Below are positions 1 through 5,878 of a stretch of 8,696 bases of DNA, piece by piece. Source of the stretch: a bacterium. GTDB taxonomy: Bacteria > Spirochaetota > UBA4802 > UBA5550. The notes beneath the pieces were generated by a model. That model was given only the letters and a program-made list of their open reading frames with translations. It was not told the DNA's origin and did no database searches. Numbering within the stretch: the first letter of the stretch is position 1; each line of letters opens with the position of its first letter. The position numbers were made by a program, and so were the translations under genes. The stretch spans positions 1-8,696 of the forward strand of contig JAAENB010000208.1 in assembly GCA_024224995.1 (NCBI GenBank), written 5' to 3'.

Positions 1-3
1 AAA

Positions 4-1233
4 GTGGACTCGAATGAAAAAAAGATATTAGTGTTTACCAGTATGGGGCATTTTTTGACGCATTTTTTTATGCTGGTTTTTCCGGCATTGGTGATGCCCT
101 TAATGAGGCATTTTTCACTTCCCCTGGACCGGGTTTTGGCAATCAGTTTTCCAATGTATTTATGCTATGGACTTCTTGCTGTTCCCTGGGGCTATTTGAG
201 CGACCACCTGGGGCCGCGTAAGGTTATGGGGGCCGGTATCGCCATATCGGGCATGGGATTTATTGCCGCAGGGAATGCTCAGACCATAACCCAGCTGACT
301 GTATTTCTATCTATAACAGGGATTGGTTGCTCGGCTTATCACCCTTCGGGCCTGGCGCTTTTGACAAAAGGGATCAAGGTACGGGGGAAAGCTCTTGGGA
401 TCAATGGGGTGTGGGGGAATCTTGGGATTGCAACTGCTCCCCTGGCCGCAGGCGTCCTTACTTATATTTTTGCCTGGGATAAAGCATTTTTTATAATAGG
501 GGCTGTTGGGGTAGTCATTGGGATTGTTTCAATCGCGGCTCCGTTCTCTGTCTCCCGTAATGAAGATCTGCAAAAAGGGACTTTCATTGAAAAACGGGAT
601 GTGGTACGGCTTTTTCTGTTATTATGCTGCGTTATGCTTTTTTCCGGTTTAATGTACCGGGGATTTACCTTGATTCTTCCAACATTCCTGGAAAATCGTA
701 TGGCCGGATTCGCGTCCATTATGGATCTGTTATTGAAAAATTTTGTCAGCACCATCACCCCTGATGTAAAAACCCTGGCAGCCGCTCTTATTACCGGCGC
801 GGTCTTTTTTATGGGAATGGGAGGCCAGCTTCTGGGCGGAAGAGTGGCAGACCGGAGAGATCTGAAGTGGGCATATTTTTTCTTTTTCCTTGCGGCCTTA
901 CCCTGCCTTTTCCTGTTGGGCCAGAGCCGGAGTATCCTGGTTATTGTATTTGCCGGTTTTTTTGTCTTCTTTACCCTGGGAATGCAGCCAATTGAGAATA
1001 GTCTTTTTGCCATGCTCACCCCTGCCAGGTGGCGGTCATTAAGCTTTGGCATTAAATTTACCCTGGTCTTTGGCGTGGGTTCTCTTTCGGTTTTCCTGGT
1101 AAACCTGGTGGAAGGGAGATATGGCCTGGACTATGTTATCTACCTGCTTTTGGGCTACCTGTGTATGATTTTATTTTTTATTGCCTTGCTGATATTCGTA
1201 AGCCGGGGTACTTCAGTGCGGCATGAGAGTTAG
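4..1233 (+). CDS. MFS transporter, Fsr-like (possibly 5'-partial)
   Basis: Inner-membrane secondary transporter of the major facilitator superfamily, 409 residues with about 12 hydrophobic helices, the usual family length. The first half carries the motif-A loop between helices 2 and 3 (G63 to K73, GYLSDHLGPRK). The second half has the matching degenerate loop (GGRVADRRD, about 278-286). An AYHPSG segment near residues 111-116 resembles the HP-containing helix of fosmidomycin-resistance (Fsr) type exporters, so drug or small-metabolite efflux is the best guess; the substrate cannot be read from the sequence. The GTG at base 4 is the first start available, but the frame is open through base 1, so the real start may lie outside the window. 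It ends 39 bp before the LOG-family gene on the same strand, suggesting cotranscription. Confident for the superfamily, weak for the subfamily. Confidence 0.9.
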   Translation: MDSNEKKILVFTSMGHFLTHFFMLVFPALVMPLMRHFSLPLDRVLAISFPMYLCYGLLAVPWGYLSDHLGPRKVMGAGIAISGMGFIAAGNAQTITQLTVFLSITGIGCSAYHPSGLALLTKGIKVRGKALGINGVWGNLGIATAPLAAGVLTYIFAWDKAFFIIGAVGVVIGIVSIAAPFSVSRNEDLQKGTFIEKRDVVRLFLLLCCVMLFSGLMYRGFTLILPTFLENRMAGFASIMDLLLKNFVSTITPDVKTLAAALITGAVFFMGMGGQLLGGRVADRRDLKWAYFFFFLAALPCLFLLGQSRSILVIVFAGFFVFFTLGMQPIENSLFAMLTPARWRSLSFGIKFTLVFGVGSLSVFLVNLVEGRYGLDYVIYLLLGYLCMILFFIALLIFVSRGTSVRHES

Positions 1234-1272
1234 AGGAGAGGTTTTAAGAATTTAGTTTCATGGAGTTTTAAT

Positions 1273-1893
1273 ATGAAGAGTGTTTGTGTTTTTTGCGGGT
1301 CCAGTGTGGGGAGAGAGGAGAAGTACCTGGAGAGCGCGCGGCAGACAGGAGCGTTGCTGGCTGAGAAGAATATACGGATGGTTTATGGCGGCGCCAATGT
1401 AGGACTTATGGGGATGGCAGCGCGCTCCTGTACGGAGAATGGCGGAGAGGTTACGGGGGTTATAACTCAGGACCTGGTAACAATGGGCGTGGCTCATGAC
1501 AGCCTGGCAGAGCTGCGCGTGGTAAAAACCATGCATGAACGGAAATCGCTCATGAGTGAGCTTGCCGACGGATATCTGGTTCTGCCCGGTGGAATAGGGA
1601 CCATAGAAGAAGCCCTGGAAGTCTTTACCTGGATGCAGCTGGGACTCCACGTGAAACCCGTAGGCCTGCTGAATATTTCCTCTTTTTTCGATTATCTAAT
1701 GAAATTCCTGCTCCATATGGTTCAAGAAGGTTTCCTGCGGCAGGAGCACTATGATATGCTCCTGATCAATGAAAATATAAATTCGCTGCTTAATTCCCTC
1801 ATGACAATCAAACCCAAAAAGCTGGAAAAATGGTTCGACATAGAGGAGAACAGGACTGTGCAAAACAGGAGCAAGGTAAAAGGTAAAAGGTAA
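1273..1893 (+). CDS. LOG family protein (nucleoside 5'-monophosphate phosphoribohydrolase, formerly 'lysine decarboxylase' family)
   Basis: Cytosolic Rossmann-like enzyme of 206 residues. LOG proteins cleave the N-glycosidic bond of nucleoside monophosphates (cytokinin ribotides in plants, AMP-like substrates in bacteria), releasing base and ribose 5-phosphate. Visible motifs are the N-terminal CVFCGSS (5-11), the phosphate-binding YGGANVGLMG (38-47), the ERK segment with catalytic-type Arg90, and the family signature PGGIGTIEE (105-113) with its glutamates. The family was long misnamed lysine decarboxylase. The ATG at 1273 follows GGAG at 1262-1265 with a 7-nt gap and starts exactly at the conserved N-terminus. 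The last residues (KVKGKR, after about 180) are translated from a GGTAAAA tandem repeat, so the tail is probably not functional. The substrate is unknown; the upstream MFS exporter could handle a related compound, which is speculation. Confidence 0.92.
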   Translation: MKSVCVFCGSSVGREEKYLESARQTGALLAEKNIRMVYGGANVGLMGMAARSCTENGGEVTGVITQDLVTMGVAHDSLAELRVVKTMHERKSLMSELADGYLVLPGGIGTIEEALEVFTWMQLGLHVKPVGLLNISSFFDYLMKFLLHMVQEGFLRQEHYDMLLINENINSLLNSLMTIKPKKLEKWFDIEENRTVQNRSKVKGKR

Positions 1894-1895
1894 AA
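1875..1895 (+). repeat. GGTAAAA heptamer tandem repeat, three copies
   Basis: Three perfect copies of the 7-bp unit GGTAAAA lie at 1875-1881, 1882-1888 and 1889-1895, with partial unit sequence on both sides. The array crosses the LOG stop codon (1891-1893): the repeat itself supplies the TAA. Because the unit is 7 bp, gain or loss of a copy would shift the frame and change the protein end. Confidence 0.85.
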
Positions 1896-1996
1896 GGGAC
1901 AGGTCATTTAGAGAATATTCCTTCTCTTGTAAATACCGGGAGCTGTGAGGGGATGTGTCAATAGAATGATGGAATACGGGAATGAAAGCTATATGC

Positions 1997-2025
1997 TTGA
2001 CAAAGCTCATTTAAGAGTGTAAAAT
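1997..2025 (+). promoter_or_regulatory. Sigma70-type promoter for the membrane protein at 2056
   Basis: A perfect -35 box TTGACA (1997-2002) is separated by 17 bp from a -10 box TAAAAT (2020-2025), a five-of-six match. Transcription would start near 2032, giving a leader of about 24 nt that contains a strong GGGGAGG ribosome binding site (2043-2049) 6 nt before the ATG. The promoter lies in the 162-bp gap after the LOG gene, so the membrane protein is probably its own transcription unit. Confidence 0.75.
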
Positions 2026-2039
2026 AAATCAAATACACT
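2016..2039. promoter_or_regulatory. Candidate operator AGTGTA-N12-TACACT over the -10 box
   Basis: This inverted repeat has 6-bp perfect arms at 2016-2021 and 2034-2039, extended by one more pair (G2015, C2040), around a 12-bp AT-rich centre. It covers the -10 box and the predicted start site, as expected for a repressor operator. The same dyad, with the same spacing and register, lies over the chemotaxis receptor promoter at 5709-5732. The cognate regulator is not identifiable here. Confidence 0.5.
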
Positions 2040-2055
2040 CCTGGGGAGGTTTCTG

Positions 2056-2913
2056 ATGATACAAGCTGATATGTTCCTGTCCTATGCCATAGGAGCTACC
2101 TTTGCCTCGGCTGCTTTCCGCCAGGTAGAGGCTATGGACTCCAGCAATGACGCAAACGGTGAAAATAAAATTACTCCGTTTTATAGTAAATATTATGTTG
2201 TGACCCTTCTTTATTTTGCCTGTATCCTCACACCTATTGGCATCTGGGGATTCCTGCAGCATCCGCAATGGACTACCATGCAGGTGACGGCTACTATCCC
2301 GGCATGGCTTTTCTGTCTCTGGGGGCTAACGAATATCGGCATGGGCAGCCTGGGGTATTGGATAGCAGTCCGGTTTATTCAAAAAGGCAAGTATTATGCG
2401 GCTCATTTGCAATGGGTTGCGGGCTATTTCTTGCTGTTTTTTATTATGCTTCATGGATGGGACGGTCTGGGCTGGCAAAGATTGTTATATGATGCCGCCG
2501 CGAATAACGGCGCTTTGTGGAGCCCCGGAACATATTTGGGAACGGCCTTTCCCGCAAGCGGCGCGGGGATTTTTCTGGGGGCTATATTTGTTCTCCTGGC
2601 AGTACCGCTCTCTTTTGCCGTAGGAAAATGGATCAGGGAAGGGGCTCTCAAGGACAACACTGTGCCGGATAACAGCGTCCCCGGCGTGCTTTCACTTGCG
2701 TTAATATATACGGCCGGCGGTGTTACTGTTGTGAGTTTATCCTCCGCTGCAATTGCCTCTCTTATAATAATCGGGATTAGCAGCGTTTTAAATCTCATTG
2801 CCGGTTTCTGTATTGGGCTTCCCCTGTTCTTTGCCCTGTCCTGGTTTCTTTTGTTTAAAAAAGGCAGACCTTTTTATTTTATTATTAAGCAGCTGGTTCT
2901 AATAGAAGAATAG
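2056..2913 (+). CDS. Uncharacterised polytopic membrane protein
   Basis: I do not recognise this 285-residue protein. It has about six or seven hydrophobic segments (roughly 47-67, 80-106, 117-134, 168-190, 210-228, 229-246 and 246-267), a hydrophilic N-terminal stretch (22-45) and a short basic loop near 190-195. The N-terminus is mildly hydrophobic without a cleavable signal. Conserved-looking polar and aromatic positions sit around helix 3 (HLQW at 117-120, then HGWDGLGW at 133-140), which might form a functional site on one membrane face. The start is well supported by GGGGAGG 6 nt upstream of the ATG. It probably forms its own transcription unit from the promoter at 1997. No transporter, kinase or enzyme signature is visible. 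Its promoter shares a dyad with that of the chemotaxis receptor, so coregulation is possible. Confidence 0.85.
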   Translation: MIQADMFLSYAIGATFASAAFRQVEAMDSSNDANGENKITPFYSKYYVVTLLYFACILTPIGIWGFLQHPQWTTMQVTATIPAWLFCLWGLTNIGMGSLGYWIAVRFIQKGKYYAAHLQWVAGYFLLFFIMLHGWDGLGWQRLLYDAAANNGALWSPGTYLGTAFPASGAGIFLGAIFVLLAVPLSFAVGKWIREGALKDNTVPDNSVPGVLSLALIYTAGGVTVVSLSSAAIASLIIIGISSVLNLIAGFCIGLPLFFALSWFLLFKKGRPFYFIIKQLVLIEE

Positions 2914-3082
2914 ACCGTTAATAGAAAAACTGTGAGGCGTCTCACTCCAAACCTGATTCTCAACATTCCGCACAGACGGTATTATAAAAATTTTTATTAT
3001 CATAATAATTTTGTTGACCGATTCTCCTGCTTTTAATTTATGTTCATTTACTATAAATTATATCTTATCGTGGAGGGTAAGG
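2914..3082 (+). promoter_or_regulatory. AT-rich intergenic region with palindromes upstream of the lipoprotein gene
   Basis: This 169-bp spacer holds a perfect 14-bp palindrome ATAAAAATTTTTAT (2984-2997), overlapping a second inverted repeat TTATTAT-C-ATAATAA (2994-3008). Further upstream ACCGT (2914-2918) and CTGTG (2930-2934) can pair with CACAGACGGT (2971-2980) around a small GTGAG/CTCAC hairpin (2932-2945). With the following TTTTT (2991-2995) this could be a weak terminator for the preceding gene. A promoter for the lipoprotein must lie here, but I see no convincing -35/-10 pair. TTGACC at 3014-3019 and the TATAAA near 3052 are too far apart to belong together. Confidence 0.35.
3072..3077 (+). 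promoter_or_regulatory. Ribosome binding site fixing the lipoprotein start
   Basis: GGAGGG at 3072-3077 sits 5 nt before the ATG at 3083. The frame is open further upstream (ATG at 3011), but that start would place 24 residues ahead of the lipoprotein signal peptide. The ATG at 3083 is therefore preferred. Confidence 0.8.
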
Positions 3083-4390
3083 ATGAATCCAAACAAAACA
3101 AAAATTATTAGTAGTGTTATGGCTATTGCTCTTTCTTTTGTTTTCACTTCCTGTGACAACAGCAGGGACGAGCGATTTGGCGCGAAAACTTTTCAGCCTC
3201 AGTCGGGAGGTGCTATTGGGAATACTGTTCGTAAGACACCGGACGGGGGAACCATTTTGGGCGGAAATAAGGGAACCGGGATCTGGCTTTCAAAACTGGA
3301 CAGTTCCAATGCTGTTCAATGGGAAAAAACTTATGAATCGGCCCAGGAAAAAAGCTTCAGCGGCAGTGGAAAAATTCTTGTTCTTGATGAAGGCGGGTAT
3401 TTATTTGTTACCGCTTCTTTGTGTTGTGGTGAAACAACCTATAATCCCCGGGTTCTGAAAATCAACAACGACGGTTCTGCTGCATGGGAAAAGTCTTATT
3501 TTTCAGGCGGGCCCGTTAGAGCTATTGACAGGAGCATGGATGGCGGATTTGTTATGGCCGGTAATCTTGGTATGGATGCCTGGGTTATTAAGATTGACTC
3601 TGCCGGTGAAATCCTCTGGCAAAAAAGTTATGATTTTAAAGAGATTAATTCCATTAAAGCTGTTCCTTCCGGAGGATATGTTGTTAGTGGTTCGGAAATC
3701 AAAAGCGGTTATTTAGATGATATTTCTATTGTTATGATAATTGATGAAAACGGCGCTGTGGTTTCCGGCAGAGAGTTTGGAATAGATGGAGACCGTTTTG
3801 AAACCGCTTCTGTTGGCGTTGCTTCGGACGGGTCATATTTTGTGAGCGGTATGTATGCAGAGAGAACGGATGAGACTCCTGATCCCGATGATTGCTGGGT
3901 TATGAAGCTTAACAGCAGCCTTGACATTGTGTGGTCAAAAGCCTATGACTATAATACCGAAACAGACTCCGTTACGTACATGGATACTACCAATGACGGC
4001 GGCGCTGTACTTACCGGTGTTGGCTGGTCCGGAGTTCCTTTTTCTACCAATATCGATATGCTGGCGTATAAAATCGATAGTAACGGGAACGTTAATTGGG
4101 AAAAGACCTACCATTTTGGAAGGGGTTTGGAAGTTGGATACGAAATACATCAAACAAGTATTGGCTATATTATGAGCGGAGCTTTTAGCGGTAAAGCGCT
4201 GCTTCTCAATGTTGACAATAACGGGGAAATGCCCGGGTCGAGCTTGCGGGTGAGCAATGGAAACGGTAAAGTCCGTTCCCTCTCTCTTTATACCAAAGAG
4301 CTTGCGCTTGAAGGGGTCGATACAGGCGCTTATGTTGTTGAAAATAGTACGCAGGTGAGCGATTCCACTTCTACGATTGAGTCATTCTAA
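3083..4390 (+). CDS. Predicted lipoprotein with about seven beta-propeller-like repeats
   Basis: A secreted lipoprotein of 435 residues from the chosen start. The N-terminus is a lipoprotein signal: basic NKTK, hydrophobic core (9-20), then FTSC with the lipid-accepting Cys at 24. The Phe at -3 is relaxed compared with the enterobacterial lipobox but is tolerated in several phyla. The mature part is a string of about seven similar units of 35-45 residues. Each has a GG[YFT]xxxG strand, a strand ending in K[LI][DN], then a turn and a W-x-K-x-Y strand. Units begin near 55, 104, 154, 197, 249, 306 and 359, and WEKTY, WEKSY, WQKSY, WSKAY and WEKTY mark five of the blade ends. This strongly suggests a seven-bladed propeller exposed on the cell surface or in the periplasm. 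Such folds usually bind proteins or sugars; no catalytic motif is visible. A Ser/Thr-rich tail follows residue 385. It ends at a strong hairpin (4421). Confidence 0.85.
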   Translation: MNPNKTKIISSVMAIALSFVFTSCDNSRDERFGAKTFQPQSGGAIGNTVRKTPDGGTILGGNKGTGIWLSKLDSSNAVQWEKTYESAQEKSFSGSGKILVLDEGGYLFVTASLCCGETTYNPRVLKINNDGSAAWEKSYFSGGPVRAIDRSMDGGFVMAGNLGMDAWVIKIDSAGEILWQKSYDFKEINSIKAVPSGGYVVSGSEIKSGYLDDISIVMIIDENGAVVSGREFGIDGDRFETASVGVASDGSYFVSGMYAERTDETPDPDDCWVMKLNSSLDIVWSKAYDYNTETDSVTYMDTTNDGGAVLTGVGWSGVPFSTNIDMLAYKIDSNGNVNWEKTYHFGRGLEVGYEIHQTSIGYIMSGAFSGKALLLNVDNNGEMPGSSLRVSNGNGKVRSLSLYTKELALEGVDTGAYVVENSTQVSDSTSTIESF

Positions 4391-4420
4391 AAAACATTTC
4401 ACTTTTTGATAATTCCCGGA

Positions 4421-4440
4421 CGGCGCTCTTCGGAGCGTCG
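4421..4440 (+). terminator. UUCG-tetraloop hairpin between convergent genes
   Basis: Stem CGGCGCTC (4421-4428) pairs with GAGCGTCG (4433-4440) through 8 bp including one G-U, closed by a TTCG loop in the extra-stable C(UUCG)G context. With A4420 bulged, GG at 4418-4419 can pair with CC at 4441-4442. The plus-strand RNA then continues into a modest U-rich stretch (TTCTTT). The special tetraloop exists only in plus-strand RNA, so it mainly terminates the lipoprotein gene, although the stem could also serve the convergent response regulator, whose stop is 13 bp away. Confidence 0.7.
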
Positions 4441-4452
4441 CCAGGTTCTTTC

Positions 4453-5496
4453 TCACCCATCCATATACTTTCGATAAACCTTTTTTACCTCCCCAATATT
4501 GGAGGTGAACGCGTTTACCAGTTTCGGATCGAATTGAGTGCTCTTATTCCGGATCATATAATGGACGCCTTCATCAAAGGGCCAGGCTTCTTTGTACGGT
4601 CTGCGGGTGGTGAGTACATCAAAGACATCGGAGATGGCTACAATGCGGCCAAGAATGTCGATACCTTCACCTTCAAGGGAATTGGGATACCCTTTTCCGT
4701 CGTACCGTTCATGGTGAGTAAGAGCAATGGCTGCTCCTGCTTCAATATATTTACTTGAGTTGTTGCTTTCTACGAGAATCCGGTGTCCCAGTTGCGGATG
4801 CTGCTGCATTATCCGGGACTCGTCTGTGGATAATTTTCCCGGTTTTAGCAGGATTTTTTCGCTGATTCCCAGGTTTCCCACATCATGTAAGGGCGCGGAG
4901 TGGAAAACCATATCTTCAAATTCCGGGTCCTGGTTATAAGAATGGGCAAGGATTTTGGAATAATGAGCTACCCTGGCAATATGGTTTGTTGTTTCAGGAT
5001 TTTTTAACTCCGCGGCTTTGCCCAGAAGCCACAGGGTATTTGGCCCTTTTTCTGCGATTTCATCCGTAGCTTTTTTAACTTCCTCTGCTAATAAACGGGC
5101 ATTGTTATTCAGAAGAAGTTGAGCTTTTCTAAGCTTTACAAGGTTGCTAACCCTGGCAATAAAATCGGGCGCGTTAATCGGTTTTGTAAGAAATTCAGTA
5201 GCTCCCGCTTCCAGTGCTTTGAATTTTAGTTCATTGTCACAGGTTACCCCGGTGATCATAATTATGGGAATTTCAGGGTGATATGACCTGACATGGCGTA
5301 TAAATTCGATACCGTTCATTTCTTTCATTCGATAGTCGACTAAAGCAATATCAATATTGTTTTTTACAACATACTGAGATGCTTCTATCGGGTTGGAAAA
5401 GGTCTTAACTTTCAGCCCCGCGTTGCTGGCCATTCCTTTTAAAACTCTTAAGCTAATCCGGTCGTCGTCAACTATTATTGACAGCATAGCGCTCAT
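4453..5496 (-). CDS. REC-HD-GYP response regulator (cyclic di-GMP phosphodiesterase)
   Basis: A cytosolic two-component output protein of 347 residues. The receiver domain (about 5-125) has the acidic cluster D10-D12, the phospho-acceptor Asp54 in ALVDYRM, Thr82 in MITG and Lys105 in LTKP. A linker helix (125-150) leads to an HD-GYP domain (about 155-345). This has the metal-ligand pattern H172, H204-D205 (LHDVG), H233, H261-H262 and D290, and the signature HHERYDGKGYP (261-271) intact. HD-GYP enzymes hydrolyse cyclic di-GMP to pGpG or GMP, lowering this second messenger in response to phosphorylation. One deviation is Asn208 where most members have Lys (HDxGK); some homologues share it. The ATG at 5496 is supported by GGAGGG (minus strand, 5504-5509) 7 nt upstream. 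No histidine kinase is in the window. It is divergent from the chemotaxis receptor and convergent with the lipoprotein. Confidence 0.95.
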   Translation of the reverse strand: MSAMLSIIVDDDRISLRVLKGMASNAGLKVKTFSNPIEASQYVVKNNIDIALVDYRMKEMNGIEFIRHVRSYHPEIPIIMITGVTCDNELKFKALEAGATEFLTKPINAPDFIARVSNLVKLRKAQLLLNNNARLLAEEVKKATDEIAEKGPNTLWLLGKAAELKNPETTNHIARVAHYSKILAHSYNQDPEFEDMVFHSAPLHDVGNLGISEKILLKPGKLSTDESRIMQQHPQLGHRILVESNNSSKYIEAGAAIALTHHERYDGKGYPNSLEGEGIDILGRIVAISDVFDVLTTRRPYKEAWPFDEGVHYMIRNKSTQFDPKLVNAFTSNIGEVKKVYRKYMDG

Positions 5497-5523
5497 TATA
5501 ATACCCTCCAGAGAGATATTCCC

Positions 5524-5537
5524 TTACTTATAAGTAA
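5524..5537. promoter_or_regulatory. Perfect 14-bp palindrome upstream of the response regulator
   Basis: TTACTTATAAGTAA is a perfect palindrome lying 27 bp before the response regulator start, just upstream of its ribosome binding site. A poor minus-strand promoter candidate (TTGACG at about 5555-5560, with -10-like bases running into the palindrome) makes an operator near the transcription start plausible, but the promoter itself is not convincing. Confidence 0.4.
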
Positions 5538-5599
5538 TAGAAAAAATCCCCCATCGTCAATTGTTATTTTTTTGTACAGACATGTATTCTTTTTCAGGA

Positions 5600-5619
5600 C
5601 TCCTGTCCTTTGACAGGGG
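5600..5619. other. Hairpin in the divergent intergenic region
   Basis: CTCCTGTC (5600-5607) pairs with GACAGGGG (5612-5619) through 8 bp, one of them G-T, around a 4-nt loop. It is upstream of the response regulator on its strand and has no U-tract on either side in terminator position. It could be a leader structure of the response regulator mRNA or an operator-type dyad. Function unknown. Confidence 0.35.
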
Positions 5620-5635
5620 ACGCAGGTGAATGCTC

Positions 5636-5669
5636 TACAACAGTATGTTGTAAGGGATATCCTTACAAC
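5636..5669. promoter_or_regulatory. Compound inverted repeat, candidate regulator binding site
   Basis: A 23-bp dyad has perfect 9-bp arms GTTGTAAGG (5647-5655) and CCTTACAAC (5661-5669) around a 5-bp centre. Its left arm also pairs with TACAAC at 5636-5641 (5-bp spacer), giving three half-sites in the order TACAAC, GTTGTA, TACAAC. The array ends 20 bp before the -35 box of the receptor promoter, a usual place for an activator, and could also serve the divergent response regulator. Confidence 0.55.
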
Positions 5670-5689
5670 TAAATCAGTGACTTTGCTTA

Positions 5690-5718
5690 TTGGCAGGAAT
5701 AAGGTTTTGGTGTATATT
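5690..5718 (+). promoter_or_regulatory. Sigma70-type promoter for the chemotaxis receptor
   Basis: TTGGCA (5690-5695) and TATATT (5713-5718) are five-of-six matches to the -35 and -10 consensus with an optimal 17-bp spacer. Transcription would start near 5725 and give a leader of about 154 nt. I see no sigma28-type flagellar promoter (TAAA-N15-GCCGATAA) here, so the receptor is probably transcribed by the housekeeping sigma factor. Confidence 0.7.
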
Positions 5719-5732
5719 ATTTTTGATACACT
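5709..5732. promoter_or_regulatory. Candidate operator GGTGTA-N12-TACACT over the receptor -10 box
   Basis: The arms GGTGTA (5709-5714) and TACACT (5727-5732) flank 12 AT-rich bases. The fifth base of the left arm (T5713) is the first base of the -10 box, exactly as in the dyad at 2016-2039. The site spans the -10 and the predicted start, so bound protein would block transcription. Confidence 0.5.
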
Positions 5733-5735
5733 ATG

Positions 5736-5784
5736 TCCCGTTACAAATAGATAGAAAATAGATAGAAAATAGATAGTCACGGGA
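5736..5784 (+). other. Possible stem-loop in the receptor mRNA leader
   Basis: TCCCGTTAC (5736-5744) can pair with GTCACGGGA (5776-5784), 8 of 9 positions, enclosing a 31-nt purine-rich loop made of the 11-bp tandem repeat. It begins about 11 nt after the predicted transcription start, so it would form near the 5' end of the mRNA. It matches no riboswitch that I know. Confidence 0.35.
5746..5776. repeat. 11-bp tandem repeat AATAGATAGAA, about 2.8 copies
   Basis: Full copies lie at 5746-5756 and 5757-5767, and a partial third (AATAGATAG) at 5768-5776. The period is close to one helical turn. It lies in the transcribed leader, between the arms of the possible stem-loop at 5736-5784. Confidence 0.8.
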
Positions 5785-5863
5785 ATATTACAAAACCATT
5801 ACAAACGAAATATCTGTGGGAGGGGTGTTCCGGCAGCCTTTGCCACCAACATCATGTAATAAA

Positions 5864-5870
5864 GAAGAGG
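5864..5870 (+). promoter_or_regulatory. Ribosome binding site fixing the receptor start
   Basis: GAAGAGG is 8 nt before the ATG at 5879. The frame is open upstream to 5816, but the residues there (proline-rich, ending EEVNI) are unlike a receptor N-terminus. The basic, then hydrophobic, start at 5879 fits a first membrane helix. Confidence 0.7.
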
Positions 5871-5878
5871 TAAATATT

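Noticed and set aside
462..1052. Minus-strand 196-residue open frame inside the transporter gene
   Set aside because: Antisense shadow of a clear MFS gene; composition is basic and low quality with no motif.
1910..1927. Terminator after the LOG gene (AGAGAA/TTCTCT hairpin)
   Set aside because: Six weak pairs with no U-tract; not convincing.
5610..5650. GGGACGCA-like stretch suggesting a cyclic di-GMP (GEMM) riboswitch near the HD-GYP gene
   Set aside because: Only a short match; the paired helices and other conserved bases of the GEMM motif are absent, and it lies upstream of the predicted receptor transcription start.
5496..5780. Minus-strand 94-residue open frame in the divergent intergenic region
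   Set aside because: No ribosome binding site or protein-like features; it lies over promoter and repeat elements and ends at the response regulator start.
5816..5878. Upstream extension of the chemoreceptor to 5816
   Set aside because: The added residues do not resemble a receptor N-terminus, and GAAGAGG at 5864-5870 fits the ATG at 5879.
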